A stretch of DNA of 64,000 nt from positions 1 through 64,000 of the forward strand of contig NZ_JAQTLS010000007.1 in NCBI RefSeq assembly GCF_028714775.1, given 5' to 3'. The stretch comes from Thiothrix sp. (GTDB lineage: Bacteria > Pseudomonadota > Gammaproteobacteria > Thiotrichales > Thiotrichaceae). The position numbers and the translations under genes were made by a program. Shown one piece after another: positions 42,412 through 53,694 of this stretch. Each line of letters begins with the position of its first letter. The stretch's first letter is position 1. The notes under the pieces were generated by a model that saw only the letters and a list, made by a program, of their open reading frames with translations, searched no databases and was not told the origin of the DNA.

Positions 42412-43486
42412 GCTTCACCTCGGGCGCTTGCTGTTTCAGCGAAATCGCCGCCTGCACCGGGTCAAGCGCAATGGTTTCACCCGCATCCAGCCCTGCCAGC
42501 ACACTGATATTATTATCGTCCAGCTTTTTGCCCAAACGGATTTGGCGTAACGCAGGCTTGCCATCCTTGTTGATGACATACACGCCGATGACTTCGCTAC
42601 GCACCACCACGGCACTTTCCGGCACGCTGACTGCATTCTGCGCCCCCATCACGAACGCCACTTTGACGAACATGCCGGGGAACAGGTCTTGCGTGCCTTC
42701 CGCCAACTCAATACGCACCTTGAATGCATTCGTTTTCGGATCGGCATAGGGGAAAAACGTCAGTGACTTGACCGGCAACGACTTGTTGGAACCGTCTTGG
42801 AACACGAAGGCTTTCTTTTCCTTACGCACTTGAGCAATCAGGCGTTGCGGCACTTCCACCACCACCCGCATCTGGTCGAGCGAAATGCCGGTCATGATCG
42901 GCGTGCCGGGGTTAACCGCTTCCCCCAATTCCACATGGCGCTTGGTGACAATTCCGCTGAAAGGGGCAACCAAGCTAGTGTAACCGAGTTGTTCACCCGC
43001 CTGTGTGACTTGAGCCTTGGCGGCTGCGAGGCGTGCCTCGGCAGCTTTCAACCCCGCATTGGCGGCATCGTAATCTGCCTTAGGGATCAAGCGTTTGGCG
43101 TAAATATCGCTAATGCGCTTGAAGTCCGCTTGGGCTTCCGCATAACGTGCTTGCGCTTCATCTGATGCCGCTTGTGCTTGTTGCACCCCGGCTTGCTGGT
43201 TCTTGGATTTGATCCGGGCAATTTCCTTGCCCTGTTCCACGTAGTCATCGACATCGTAGGACAGTTTTTCAATGACCCCACTGGTCTGGGCGGAAAGGGT
43301 ACTTTGGTTGACCGCTTCCACATGACCATCCAGATAATGCAGCTCCGGCGCACCCACCGCGCTAGCCTGCACGGTCTGTAAACCGGGCTTGGTTTCCCCA
43401 GCCGCTGGTTGCGTCTGCTCCGCATCCTGACAGGCAGCTAGCAACGACAATCCGACGACCAGTACCCATTGTTGTAATACTTTCAT
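42404..43486 (-). CDS. RND periplasmic adaptor (membrane-fusion) lipoprotein
   Basis: The 360-aa protein has a lipobox (LSLLAAC), a barrel-sandwich hybrid domain (LHYLDGHVEAVNQSTLSAQTSGV), a helical hairpin (about 85-160), LVAPFSGIVTKRHVELGEAV and a C-terminal beta-barrel. It links the RND permease to an outer-membrane channel. First gene of the efflux operon, probably controlled by the dyad at 43524-43545. Confidence 0.92.
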   Translation of the reverse strand: MKVLQQWVLVVGLSLLAACQDAEQTQPAAGETKPGLQTVQASAVGAPELHYLDGHVEAVNQSTLSAQTSGVIEKLSYDVDDYVEQGKEIARIKSKNQQAGVQQAQAASDEAQARYAEAQADFKRISDIYAKRLIPKADYDAANAGLKAAEARLAAAKAQVTQAGEQLGYTSLVAPFSGIVTKRHVELGEAVNPGTPIMTGISLDQMRVVVEVPQRLIAQVRKEKKAFVFQDGSNKSLPVKSLTFFPYADPKTNAFKVRIELAEGTQDLFPGMFVKVAFVMGAQNAVSVPESAVVVRSEVIGVYVINKDGKPALRQIRLGKKLDDNNISVLAGLDAGETIALDPVQAAISLKQQAPEVKHE

Positions 43487-43523
43487 GGCATACTTACCTA
43501 AAACAAAGTGAGAAGTTGGCGCA

Positions 43524-43556
43524 TTCTAATATGAGAAAATTAGAAAACTCTAATAT
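43524..43556. promoter_or_regulatory. operator-like dyad upstream of the efflux operon
   Basis: TTCTAAT (43524-43530) and ATTAGAA (43539-43545) form an inverted pair with an 8-bp spacer, and a third half-site TCTAATAT follows to 43556. It lies between the adaptor gene and the divergent DUF4124 gene. No regulator gene is adjacent; a distant TetR- or MarR-like repressor is possible. Confidence 0.45.
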
Positions 43557-43591
43557 ACCCAATAAAGATAGCAAAACAAGGTGACGACCCG

Positions 43592-44179
43592 ATGAAAAAA
43601 GCAACTTATATGCCAATCCTGTTGGTTGGCGCATTATCCTTAATCAATTTTGCCCACGCCGAGATGTATAAATGGACGGATAAAAGCGGCGAAACCCATT
43701 ACACCGAAACCCCTCCTCCAGCCGACGCCAAGGGCAAAGACATTGAAGCCGACATAAAGCTTTCCACAGGCACACCCAGCAGCGCAGGTTCGACTGCAAA
43801 AACCGAAGAAAAAGAATCAGATAAGAAAGCCGAGCCAGCCGAACCCAGCGAAGCAGCCAAGAAAAGTGAAGAAGAACACCGCCAATTCTGCACCCACCAA
43901 CAAGATGCCCTGAAGCTTCTGAGCGAAAACTCATTGGTCAACTGGAAGGATGAAAAAGGCACTCACGTCCTTACAGCAGCGGAAAAAGCCATCAAAACTC
44001 AAGAAATCAACAAGAATCTCGCAACCCTGTGCACCCCAGAAATGTTCAGTTCCCAGAATGCGACTACCCAGCCCCCAGCGGATGCGAAAACCACCACCGA
44101 CAGCAAAGATCAGGCAGCAGACAAAACCGCAACAGACAACGCGGCTAAAACAACAGAAACCAGTGGGCAAGCACATTAA
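43592..44179 (+). CDS. DUF4124-domain exported protein
   Basis: The 195-aa protein has a signal peptide (ending NFAHAEM) and the DUF4124 start (MYKWTDKSGETHYTETPPP). A Lys/Glu/Ala-rich middle follows, then a conserved stretch with two Cys (EEHRQFCTHQ... ATLCTPEMF) and a low-complexity tail. It is a periplasmic protein of unknown function. Confidence 0.85.
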   Translation: MKKATYMPILLVGALSLINFAHAEMYKWTDKSGETHYTETPPPADAKGKDIEADIKLSTGTPSSAGSTAKTEEKESDKKAEPAEPSEAAKKSEEEHRQFCTHQQDALKLLSENSLVNWKDEKGTHVLTAAEKAIKTQEINKNLATLCTPEMFSSQNATTQPPADAKTTTDSKDQAADKTATDNAAKTTETSGQAH

Positions 44180-44196
44180 AGACGCCCCAGACACGC

Positions 44197-44232
44197 AAAA
44201 GCCCTTGCAGATTGCGGCCTACAAGGGCTTTT
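44197..44232 (+). terminator. intrinsic terminator after the DUF4124 gene
   Basis: AAAAGCCCTTG (from 44197) pairs with CAAGGGCTTTT (to 44232) around a 14-nt loop, with A and T tracts on the two sides. It can end both this gene and the leftward tRNA-Pro transcript. Confidence 0.8.
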
Positions 44233-44264
44233 GGAACGGATTGAAACACCGTGAAACATCGAAT

Positions 44265-44341
44265 TGGTCGGGACGATAGGATTTGAACCTACGACCCCCA
44301 CACCCCCAGTGTGGTGCGCTACCAGGCTGCGCTACGCCCCG
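44265..44341 (-). tRNA. tRNA-Pro (anticodon GGG)
   Basis: The minus strand reads CGGGGCGTAGCGCAGCCTGG, the anticodon arm CCACA-CTGGGGG-TGTGG, T-loop TTCAAAT and an encoded CCA. The loop gives anticodon GGG. Confidence 0.95.
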
Positions 44342-44391
44342 ACCGAAGGGGGAGGAGATTACCGTAACTGGACGTTAAACTCAAGCCAAAA

Positions 44392-44775
44392 TCAGTGTTT
44401 CAGGATGAACAGGATACGTTCAAGTTCCACCACCATCGGCGCAACATCGTGGCCGTTAACCACAATCGGCTCCAATGGTAACTCTGCTACGGGTGGTAGG
44501 TGTGCGTCATCCATCAGCTTTTGCCGCGCACCACTGATCGTATAGCCATTTTCATACAATAATCCACGAATCTGGCGGATCAGCAACACATCTTCGCGCT
44601 GGTAATAGCGCCGATTACCGCGCCGTTTCATGGGTTTCAGGGAAGGAAATTCCTGTTCCCAATAGCGCAGTACATGGGTTTTCACCCCGCACAAGTCGCT
44701 CACTTCACCGATGGTAAAGTAGCGCTTGCCCGGAATGGGCGGCAGTTGGCTGTTAGGCGTTACCGCTTCCTGCAT
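44392..44775 (-). CDS. MerR-family transcriptional regulator
   Basis: The 127-aa protein has a MerR HTH at about 15-85: [25 protein letters not shown], then [16 protein letters not shown]. The C-terminal part is short with no metal-binding Cys. It overlaps the 3' end of ihfA by 23 bp, the standard position of this regulator in gammaproteobacteria. Its target is not known from sequence. Confidence 0.9.
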   Translation of the reverse strand: MQEAVTPNSQLPPIPGKRYFTIGEVSDLCGVKTHVLRYWEQEFPSLKPMKRRGNRRYYQREDVLLIRQIRGLLYENGYTISGARQKLMDDAHLPPVAELPLEPIVVNGHDVAPMVVELERILFILKH

Positions 44776-45061
44776 ATTCCTCTACCCGTTGTTTGAGCTT
44801 CTGCCCCGGACGGAAAGTCACCACGCGCCGCGCCGTGACCGGAATTTCTTCCCCTGTTTTTGGGTTACGCCCCGGACGTTGGGTCTTATCCCGCAACATG
44901 AAATTGCCAAAACCCGACAACTTCACATTTTTGCCTGTTTCCAGCGCGTCACGTACTTCCTCAAAAAACATTTCAACCAAATCTTTGGCTTCACGTTTGT
45001 TCAGACCCAACTCTTCAAATAAATACTCGACCATATCCGCTTTGGTCAATGTTATTGACAT
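44753..45061 (-). CDS. ihfA: integration host factor subunit alpha
   Basis: This 102-aa DNA-bending protein has [39 protein letters not shown] and [17 protein letters not shown], the HU/IHF core and beta arms. ATG 45061 is chosen over GTG 45067 because GGGAG is better spaced. It follows pheT as in E. coli. Confidence 0.96.
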   Translation of the reverse strand: MSITLTKADMVEYLFEELGLNKREAKDLVEMFFEEVRDALETGKNVKLSGFGNFMLRDKTQRPGRNPKTGEEIPVTARRVVTFRPGQKLKQRVEEYAGSGNA

Positions 45062-45079
45062 CTGCACATTCTCCCTGTT

Positions 45080-47467
45080 TTAACGTAAGACCGCCCCGAC
45101 TTCATCCCGAAGTGAAGCGACGACAGCATCCACCATCCGGTTAATTTCCGCATCTTCGAGAGTGCGTGAAAAATCCTGAAAAATCAAGCTCAAGGCAACA
45201 CTCTTTTGACCTTCCGGTATACCTTTACCCGCATACACATCGAATAAATAATAGGACAGCAATTGTGGTTCAGCCGCTTTTTTCACAGCATTTTCTAAAG
45301 CGACCGCCAACACATCCTTGTCGACCAGCAATGCCAAATCGCGGCGGATTACCGGAAACTTAGAAACCGCCTGATATTTCGGCAATGCACGTTGCATTAA
45401 CAAACCCATATCCAATTCAAACAGGTATACGGGCTGCTCAATCCCCAATTTTTCTTCAATTCTGGGGTGCAACATCCCCATCCAACCGACCACGGCCCCC
45501 ATTGTCATAATCTCGGCGGACTGACCGGGGTGCAAAGCCGCATGAGCCACGGGTGCGAAATAGAATTGCGTGCCCGTTACCCGCTCCAAGAGCGCTTCCA
45601 CATCCCCTTTCAGGTCGTAGAAATCAACCGGGCGGTTCACCTGCCCCCACTGTTCAGGGTAAAGGTTGCCGGTAATAGCACCAGAAAGCATTGTCCGCTG
45701 TTGCGGCTTACCCGCCTCATCCTGATAGAACGCAGGCCCAATCTCGAACAAGCGCACACGCCCCTGCTGACGGTTTAGATTATAGGACACGGAACGCAGC
45801 AAGCCCGACCAAAGTGTGCTGCGCATCACCCCCAAATCCGCCGAAATCGGGTTTGCCAAAGCAATCGCATTGACCGCCGGGGCAAGGGTTTCTTCCATCT
45901 TGGGGTCAACGAAACTGAACGTAACCGCTTCCTGATAACCCCGCGCGACCAACAGGTTACGCAGGCTATCACGCCCTACCGCTGTTTCACTGGGCTGGGT
46001 AATGCACGGCGCACGCGGGCGCAGTTCCGCAGGAATCTCGTCATAGCCACGTACCCGCGCCAGTTCTTCGATCAAATCTTCTTCAATACCAAGGTCGAAA
46101 CGTGCCAGCGGCGCTTGTACCTGCCAGCCTACCTCGCCCTTGCTGAATTCGCAGTGCAAACGGGACAGCACACCTTCGACTGTTGCATCATCCATCGTCA
46201 CACCCAACACACGGCGAATGCGCTCTGGACGCAGCAAAATAGTCTTGCGTTGTAATACGCTGCTATCCGCGCAAGTATCCACCAACGTACCCACTTCACC
46301 TCCGCAAATGTCCACGATCAATTGGGTAGCACGTTCCATCGCCTGTACCGGCATATCCGGGTCTACCCCACGCTCAAAACGGGCGGAAGAGTCCGTTTGC
46401 AAGCCATAGCTACGCGCCTTGCCCATGATTTTTGCCGGGCGGAAATGCGCACTTTCGAGGAACAGGTTGCGGGTAGTATCGGTGACGGACGTTGGTTCGC
46501 CACCCATGATGCCAGCCATTGCCACTGGCACGCTTGCATCAGCAATCACCAAGGTATCGCCACGCAAAGTAGCCGTTTGCCCGTCAAGCATTTTCAGGGT
46601 TTCACCGTCACACGCATAACGTACCACGATGCTGCCTTGCAACTTGTCGAGGTCGAAAGCGTGCATCGGCTGACCGAGTTCCAGCAATACGTAGTTAGTC
46701 ACGTCCACCAACGCGGAAATGCTGCGGATACCAGCGCGGCGCAGTTTTTCCTGCATCCATACCGGGGTTGCCGCTTGCGGGTTGACGTTGCGGATGATGC
46801 GGCCCGCATAGCGCGGGCAAGCATCAGACGCTTGGATGTCCACCGGGAAAGTGTCGTTGTGCTGTACGCTCGTAGGCACGATGGCGGGCGGGGTCAACGG
46901 CACATCCATCAACAGGGACGTTTCACGCGCCACCCCGATCATGCTCATGCAGTCGCCACGGTTGGCAGTAATCGCCAGTTCGATGACTTCATCATCCAGC
47001 TTCAGGTATTCACGGATGTCCATGCCCACAGGCGCATCGCTAGGCAGTTCCAGCAAGCCATCAGACTTGTCGGACATGCCCAATTCGGTCGAGGAACACA
47101 ACATGCCGAAGGATTCCACCCCACGCAGTTTGCCCTTCTTGATTTTTAAATCTTTGCCATCAGGCAGTGGCAACACCGCACCGACCAGCGCCAACGGCAC
47201 TTTCAGCCCAGCCCGCACATTGCTTGCGCCGCAAACGATTTGCAGGATTTCGCCCTGCCCATTATCAACTTTGCACACGCTCAGCTTATCGGCGTCGGGG
47301 TGTTTTTCACGTTCCAACACATGCCCGATTACAATGCCGGTGAAAGCAGTTGCCACGGATTCGCGGGCTTCCACTTCGCAGCCGGACATGGTGAGCTTGT
47401 CGGCAATTGCATCCAGCGCCAGCGGGGTATTAATCCACTCACGCAGCCATTTTTCACTGACTTTCAT
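45080..47467 (-). CDS. pheT: phenylalanine-tRNA ligase beta subunit
   Basis: The 795-aa protein has the tRNA-binding domain (about 40-150), B3/4 and B5 domains, the catalytic-like domain, and the C-terminal FDX-ACB anticodon domain (YQAVSKFPVIRRDLALLVDK). It forms the (alpha-beta)2 enzyme with PheS. It lies 13 bp after pheS. Confidence 0.97.
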   Translation of the reverse strand: MKVSEKWLREWINTPLALDAIADKLTMSGCEVEARESVATAFTGIVIGHVLEREKHPDADKLSVCKVDNGQGEILQIVCGASNVRAGLKVPLALVGAVLPLPDGKDLKIKKGKLRGVESFGMLCSSTELGMSDKSDGLLELPSDAPVGMDIREYLKLDDEVIELAITANRGDCMSMIGVARETSLLMDVPLTPPAIVPTSVQHNDTFPVDIQASDACPRYAGRIIRNVNPQAATPVWMQEKLRRAGIRSISALVDVTNYVLLELGQPMHAFDLDKLQGSIVVRYACDGETLKMLDGQTATLRGDTLVIADASVPVAMAGIMGGEPTSVTDTTRNLFLESAHFRPAKIMGKARSYGLQTDSSARFERGVDPDMPVQAMERATQLIVDICGGEVGTLVDTCADSSVLQRKTILLRPERIRRVLGVTMDDATVEGVLSRLHCEFSKGEVGWQVQAPLARFDLGIEEDLIEELARVRGYDEIPAELRPRAPCITQPSETAVGRDSLRNLLVARGYQEAVTFSFVDPKMEETLAPAVNAIALANPISADLGVMRSTLWSGLLRSVSYNLNRQQGRVRLFEIGPAFYQDEAGKPQQRTMLSGAITGNLYPEQWGQVNRPVDFYDLKGDVEALLERVTGTQFYFAPVAHAALHPGQSAEIMTMGAVVGWMGMLHPRIEEKLGIEQPVYLFELDMGLLMQRALPKYQAVSKFPVIRRDLALLVDKDVLAVALENAVKKAAEPQLLSYYLFDVYAGKGIPEGQKSVALSLIFQDFSRTLEDAEINRMVDAVVASLRDEVGAVLR

Positions 47468-47480
47468 AAGGTTACTCCGC

Positions 47481-48572
<1,092 letters not shown>

Positions 48573-48613
48573 TTACCCAGTTACGGGTAGTTTTCAGCGC
48601 ACGTTGATGCGGC

Positions 48614-48973
48614 TTAAGCAGCCAGGGCAGTTTTAGCCTTTTCTGCAACCGCACCAAATGCCGCGATGTCATGCACAGCCAGATCAGCCAATACTTTGCG
48701 GTCAAGCGCAATACCAGCTTTTTTCAGGCCATTCATCATGCGGCTGTAGGACAGACCGAACATACGCGCACCAGCGTTAATACGCACGATCCACAAAGCG
48801 CGGAACTGGCGTTTTTTCTGGCGGCGGTCACGGAATGCATACTGACCTGCCTTAATGACAGATTGATGTGCAACCCGATAGACCCGGCTCCGGGCACCGT
48901 AGTGACCTTTTGCCAGTTTCAGGACTTTTTTGTGACGGGCGCGTGCCGTTACACCACGTTTAACTCTTGCCAT
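48614..48973 (-). CDS. rplT: 50S ribosomal protein L20
   Basis: The 119-aa basic protein ([20 protein letters not shown], then [19 protein letters not shown]) is L20. It binds 23S rRNA and in E. coli also represses rpmI-rplT translation. It lies 15 bp after rpmI. Confidence 0.98.
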   Translation of the reverse strand: MARVKRGVTARARHKKVLKLAKGHYGARSRVYRVAHQSVIKAGQYAFRDRRQKKRQFRALWIVRINAGARMFGLSYSRMMNGLKKAGIALDRKVLADLAVHDIAAFGAVAEKAKTALAA

Positions 48974-48988
48974 GTTTTAGTCCTCCAG

Positions 48989-49189
48989 TTATGCGTAAGG
49001 CAGCAGTTTTTGAATGCTGGCGTGATCCGCAGCAACAACATAGTTGTCGCCTGAGCGCAGATGACGTTTACGCTTAGTGGACTTCTTGGTCAGAATATGA
49101 CGCAGGTGCGACTGTTTGCGCTTAAAAAGGCCGCTTCCGGTCTTTTTAAAGCGTTTAGCCGCTGCACGATTAGTCTTCATCTTAGGCAT
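48989..49189 (-). CDS. rpmI: 50S ribosomal protein L35
   Basis: The 66-aa protein has [20 protein letters not shown] and the [13 protein letters not shown] stretch typical of L35. Located between infC and rplT, as expected. Confidence 0.98.
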   Translation of the reverse strand: MPKMKTNRAAAKRFKKTGSGLFKRKQSHLRHILTKKSTKRKRHLRSGDNYVVAADHASIQKLLPYA

Positions 49190-49277
49190 CTTGGTCTCCT
49201 TTTCGTAAGGTAGAATAAAACATCCTGCAAGAGTGCCTTGCCTTAACAGGATGGTGTTTAGAAGTGGTTGCCCACCC

Positions 49278-49796
49278 CTATTTTTTCTTCGGCCCCATCA
49301 TCATGACCATTTGACGGCCTTCCAGACGTGGGAACTGTTCAACAACAGCTTCTTCTGCCAAATCTTTTTCGACACGCTTGAGGACATCCATCCCCAGTTC
49401 CTTGTGCGCCATTTCACGGCCTTTAAAGCGCAACGTGACTTTAACCTTGTCGCCATCTTCCAGAAAATCGCGTAGCTTACGTAGCTTAATCTGGTAATCA
49501 CCCTCATCCGTCGCCGGACGCATCTTGATTTCCTTGACCTGAACCTGTTTTTGGTTCTTACGGGCCAAAGCAGCTTTTTTGCTTTCGTCAAAGCGGAATT
49601 TGCCATAATCCATGATGCGGCAAACAGGCGGCTTCGCAGTTGGTACGATTTCCACCAAATCCAATTCGGCGTCGTAAGCCATTTCGAGGGCTTCACGCAG
49701 GGATACAACACCCCGGTTCTCCCCTTCCATATCAATCAGACGAATTTTCGGGACGTTAATATCATCGTTGATACGGTGTTCTTTTTCGAGAGCGAT
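49278..49796 (-). CDS. infC: translation initiation factor IF-3, AUC start
   Basis: The 172-aa protein has [40 protein letters not shown] and the C-terminal [17 protein letters not shown] domain of IF-3. No ATG, GTG or TTG lies at a suitable place; a GGAGG inside the last thrS codons is 9 bp before ATC 49796, so AUC is the likely start. E. coli infC uses AUU, and IF-3 represses its own non-AUG start, so the feature is consistent with autoregulation. Confidence 0.93.
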   Translation of the reverse strand: MALEKEHRINDDINVPKIRLIDMEGENRGVVSLREALEMAYDAELDLVEIVPTAKPPVCRIMDYGKFRFDESKKAALARKNQKQVQVKEIKMRPATDEGDYQIKLRKLRDFLEDGDKVKVTLRFKGREMAHKELGMDVLKRVEKDLAEEAVVEQFPRLEGRQMVMMMGPKKK

Positions 49797-49800
49797 AGGT

Positions 49801-51729
49801 CTATTCCTCCAGAAGCGATAAGCCGCGAGCCGCAATTTCACCGCTGAGACGTTGCTGGACTTCCGCCAGTGGGAATGTCCCTAAGTCTTTACCGGAGCGC
49901 GTGCGCACGGACACAGATTGCGTTTCCACTTCGCGGTCGCCTACCACCAATAGGTAAGGGACACGCTGCATAGTGTGTTCGCGGATTTTAAAGCCAATTT
50001 TTTCATTTCTCAAGTCCGCTACAGCACGGATACCTGATTGAAGCAACTGCTGGGTGGCAGTTTGCACGAAATCAGCCTGCTTGTCAGTGATATTCATCAC
50101 CACGGCTTGAGTTGGTGCTAGCCACAACGGGAATTTGCCTTCGTAATGTTCAATCAGGATGCCGGTAAAGCGCTCCAATGAACCAAACAAAGCACGGTGC
50201 AACATGACCGGACGCTTACGGGTATTGTCTTCCGACACGTAAGTGAGGTCGAAACGTTCTGGCAGGCTCATGTCAACCTGCAAAGTGCCGCACTGCCAAT
50301 CACGCCCGATGGCATCGCGCAACACGAATTCCAGTTTCGGGCCGTAAAACGCGCCCTCCCCCGGAAACAGCGTATACGGTAGCGCCATGCTATCCAAGGC
50401 ATCGCCCAGCGCATGTTCGAGCACATCCCAACTTTCGTCGGAGCCGATACGGTTTTCAGGGCGTGTCGATAATTTGATGTGGATGTTATCGAAGCCAAAC
50501 TCTTTATAAATATCGAGTACCAAGGCCGTAACGTCCTTGCACTCTTGCGCCATCTGCTCTTCAGTACAGAAGATATGCGCATCGTCCTGCGTGAAATGGC
50601 GTACCCGCATCAAGCCGTGCAACGCACCGGATGGTTCGTAGCGGTGTACCTTGCCAAACTCTGCCATGCGCAACGGTAAATCACGGTAGCTTTTCAAGCC
50701 CTGTGAAAACATCAACATGCCGCCGGGGCAGTTCATCGGTTTCAAGGCAAACACACGTTCATCTTCAGTCGTTGTGGTGAACATGTTTTCGCGGTAGTTG
50801 AACCAGTGACCGGATGTTTCCCACAAGCTGCGATCCATCACGTCGGGCGTGTTGACTTCAACATACCCAGCACGTTGTTGGCGCTGACGCATGTAGCCAA
50901 TCAGCTCTTGGAAGACTGTCCAACCTTTGGGATGCCAAAAGACTGAGCCAGGTGCTTGTTCTTCAAAATGGAACAGATCAAGCTGACGACCGAGTTTGCG
51001 GTGGTCGCGCTTTTCAGCCTCTTCCAACAAAGTCAGGTAGGCTTGCAGGTCTTTCTTATTCGCCCAAGCCGTGCCGTAAATGCGTTGCAGCATTTCGTTT
51101 TTGGCATTGCCACGCCAATAAGCACCCGCCACTTTCATCACTTTGACGGATGGAATCTTGCCAGTGCTTGGTACGTGTGGGCCACGGCACAAGTCGATGA
51201 AATCGCCTTGGCGGTAGAGGGACAGCGTTTGGTCGGCAGGAATACTTTCAATGATTTCAGCCTTGTACTTCTCACCCATCGCAAAGAAGAAGCTGATGGC
51301 CTCATCGCGGGACAGCGTGCTGCGCTCGACCGGGATGTCCTGCTTGATCAAATCTTGCATCCGCACATCAATCGCCTGCAAATCTTCAGGCGTGAATGGG
51401 CGCGGGGAAGCAAAATCGTAGTAGAAACCGTTTTCGACCGTAGGGCCGATGGTGACTTGCACATCCGGGAACAACTGTTTCACGGCTTGTGCCAGCAAAT
51501 GCGCGGAAGAATGGCGAATAATATCCAGCCCTTCGGCATCTTTGGCGGTGATAATGCTTAAATCTGCGTCTTGTGCGATGACGTAACTGGCATCGACCAA
51601 GTTACCATCAACTTTGCCTGCGAGCGTAGCTTTGGCTAAGCCTGCGCCAATGTCGGCAGCAACAGCAAGAACAGATAAGGGGGCTTCGTAAGCACGCTGG
51701 CTTCCGTCGGGGAGTGTAATGACTGGCAT
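49801..51729 (-). CDS. thrS: threonine-tRNA ligase
   Basis: The 642-aa protein has the N-terminal TGS domain (about 1-60), the editing domain with [11 protein letters not shown], the class II core with motif 2 ([20 protein letters not shown]) and NCPGGML zinc ligand, and the anticodon domain. It is the first gene of the thrS-infC-rpmI-rplT-pheS-pheT-ihfA operon. The stop TAG is 4 bp before the infC AUC. Confidence 0.98.
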   Translation of the reverse strand: MPVITLPDGSQRAYEAPLSVLAVAADIGAGLAKATLAGKVDGNLVDASYVIAQDADLSIITAKDAEGLDIIRHSSAHLLAQAVKQLFPDVQVTIGPTVENGFYYDFASPRPFTPEDLQAIDVRMQDLIKQDIPVERSTLSRDEAISFFFAMGEKYKAEIIESIPADQTLSLYRQGDFIDLCRGPHVPSTGKIPSVKVMKVAGAYWRGNAKNEMLQRIYGTAWANKKDLQAYLTLLEEAEKRDHRKLGRQLDLFHFEEQAPGSVFWHPKGWTVFQELIGYMRQRQQRAGYVEVNTPDVMDRSLWETSGHWFNYRENMFTTTTEDERVFALKPMNCPGGMLMFSQGLKSYRDLPLRMAEFGKVHRYEPSGALHGLMRVRHFTQDDAHIFCTEEQMAQECKDVTALVLDIYKEFGFDNIHIKLSTRPENRIGSDESWDVLEHALGDALDSMALPYTLFPGEGAFYGPKLEFVLRDAIGRDWQCGTLQVDMSLPERFDLTYVSEDNTRKRPVMLHRALFGSLERFTGILIEHYEGKFPLWLAPTQAVVMNITDKQADFVQTATQQLLQSGIRAVADLRNEKIGFKIREHTMQRVPYLLVVGDREVETQSVSVRTRSGKDLGTFPLAEVQQRLSGEIAARGLSLLEE

Positions 51730-51786
51730 CTTATGCTCCAGTGGTGGCCTATACGAGGGGTCACATGGTTATATATTAAACTAAAA

Positions 51787-51863
51787 TGGTAGGCGTAATT
51801 GGACTCGAACCAACGACCCCCACCATGTCAAGGTGGTGCTCTAACCAACTGAGCTATACGCCT
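51787..51863 (-). tRNA. tRNA-Val (anticodon GAC)
   Basis: The minus strand reads AGGCGTATAGCTCAGTTGGT, the anticodon arm CACC-TTGACAT-GGTG, T-loop TTCGAGT and CCA. It lies 58 bp upstream of thrS and may be transcribed with it. Confidence 0.95.
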
Positions 51864-51880
51864 GTCGTTGAAGGAGGCAG

Positions 51881-51908
51881 ATTATAGCGGGATTGTGGCG
51901 GATGGCAA
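51881..51908 (-). promoter_or_regulatory. sigma-70 promoter of tRNA-Val
   Basis: TTGCCA (51903-51908) and a consensus TATAAT (51881-51886) are 16 bp apart on the minus strand, 18 bp before the tRNA. The following 51909-52194 holds no gene or structure I can name. Confidence 0.75.
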
Positions 51909-52194
51909 GCGTTTTGCGTCGGCTTGCGTGATAATTTTCAATACTGGCATTTTACCGAAATTCATCTATCATTCAGTTACATCGTTATATGAGATACAAA
52001 CATTAACGAATTCTGAATTATTTGTTGGACTGTAAACCCCAGTTTACACTTTTGTTGGTAGGCTCAAGCCGCTTCACATAAATCTGCCTATTGGCCTTCA
52101 CGGGATGCTGGTTACACAGTAGGGCGGTAGCGTGCCTGAAGCGCGGCATGGCATTACGCCTAACACATCAACAAGCTTACGCAGATACATCACA

Positions 52195-53244
52195 ATGCTA
52201 GCACTTTCCCTTCTATTAGCGTTTATCAGCACCTTATTTGGCATATACCTGATGCGCCCACTGGCTGTGCGCTGGGGGTTGGTAGATGTGCCTGACCACC
52301 GCAAGCACCACCAAGGCGATGTGCCATTGATTGGGGGAGTTGCTATGTTCGGCGGGGTCGCTCTGGCAAGTTTACTGCTGGTAACGCCTTCAGATTCCCA
52401 CTGGTTGTGGTTGTTATCTGCTTTGGTGATTGTTGTGCTGGGGGTTTTGGATGATGCCAAGGGGTTGAGTGCGCATCTGCGCTTGGTAGCACAGGCATTG
52501 ATGACGCTCATCCTCGCGATTGGTAGTGACCTGTTTTTGGAGAACTTCGGCAATCTGCTCAGTTTTGGGGCAATCCATTTGGGTGGTTTAGGCTACGTTG
52601 TGACTATGCTGGCAGTTATCGGGGCTATCAATGCTTTTAACATGATGGATGGCATTGACGGGTTGGCAGGTAGCATGGCGTTGGTTTCATTCAGCAACTT
52701 AGCGGTGTTGTTTGCCATGAGTGGTGACAACTATGGCTTACAGGTGGCATTGATCTTCTTGGGGGTATTGCTGCCCTACTTGGCAAATAACCTGTTACTG
52801 CCACCCTTTAAGCATAAGATTTTCATGGGGGATGCTGGCTCTATGTTAATTGGCTTGAGTGTTGTGTGGCTGCTGATCCATGGGACACAAAACGCAATGC
52901 CCAGCTTCCGTCCGGTTACTGCTCTGTGGTTGGTTGCTGTCCCATTGATGGATATGGCAGCGATCATGCTTAGGCGCATCCGTAAAGGACAGTCACCCTT
53001 TATGGCTGACCGGGATCATTTGCACCATATTTTTATGCGTGCTGGCTTCTCGCCTCGTCAAGCCTTGTTTGTCATTACCCTAACCACAGTTCTATTGGCT
53101 GGCTGCGGGATTGCAGGGGAATGGCTGCAAATACCGGATGTTATCATGTTTACTGTATTTCTGCTGCTGTTTAGCATATACACCTATGCATTACAACACA
53201 GTTGGAAGCTCCTGAAATCAATCCATTCATTAGAAAGCTTATAG
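52195..53244 (+). CDS. WecA-like undecaprenyl-phosphate sugar-1-phosphate transferase
   Basis: The 349-aa polytopic protein has the WecA/MraY family motifs: VLGVLDDAKGLSAHLR, NAFNMMDGIDGLAGSMALV, FMGDAGSMLIG and DRDHLHHIFMRAG. These enzymes start lipid-linked glycan synthesis, e.g. O-antigen, by transferring GlcNAc-1-P. ATG 52195 is chosen as start; the upstream in-frame start at 52132 adds a non-hydrophobic stretch. It is the first gene of a surface-polysaccharide locus. Confidence 0.9.
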   Translation: MLALSLLLAFISTLFGIYLMRPLAVRWGLVDVPDHRKHHQGDVPLIGGVAMFGGVALASLLLVTPSDSHWLWLLSALVIVVLGVLDDAKGLSAHLRLVAQALMTLILAIGSDLFLENFGNLLSFGAIHLGGLGYVVTMLAVIGAINAFNMMDGIDGLAGSMALVSFSNLAVLFAMSGDNYGLQVALIFLGVLLPYLANNLLLPPFKHKIFMGDAGSMLIGLSVVWLLIHGTQNAMPSFRPVTALWLVAVPLMDMAAIMLRRIRKGQSPFMADRDHLHHIFMRAGFSPRQALFVITLTTVLLAGCGIAGEWLQIPDVIMFTVFLLLFSIYTYALQHSWKLLKSIHSLESL

Positions 53245-53316
53245 GACTTACGCATTGACGAATGATGTAAAATCATAGCAAGCATCTTGAATCCAGCCCG
53301 ATGCGGCCATAATGAT

Positions 53317-53562
53317 AGGACTTACGCATTGACGGTGGCCTGAAACTGTGGATTGAGATATTCCTTCCCGACCATGAAGCCCTTGACGAATGAAGCTACC
53401 ACATCCTTGTATAGCTCGCGCTGCCACTGATAGGCATTGCTGATGATGTTGCCAAACCGCATCTGTTGCAGGTGGATATAGCTGCACAACGCGGCAAAGA
53501 GGTGGTTGAGTATGGGCACTTTGCCCCGCACTTGGAATTTCTCAATGTTGCAGACCTGTTTT
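53317..53562 (-). pseudogene. inverted 3' fragment of IS701-like transposase
   Basis: The minus strand encodes the transposase C-terminus (KVPILNHLFAALCSYIHLQQ, then YKDVVASFVKGFMVGKEYLN). It is nearly identical to 54252-54498 in inverted orientation. The fragment keeps the frame that the other copy has lost by a 2-nt deletion. Confidence 0.8.
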
Positions 53563-53694
53563 AGGACTTACGCATTGACAGCCGCTGCAATTTTGTGAAA
53601 GAAGAAGTTTTAACCACTATCTGGCGAGATGATCAGAAGACCCAGCCGACCACCGACAGCCCGTTGTACCTTGCCAATATATATGGGGTTTCTG

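Noticed and set aside
41329..42507. 392-aa frame opposite the RND permease
   Set aside because: Rich in His and Arg as usual for antisense shadows; the permease has conserved TM4 Asp residues on the other strand.
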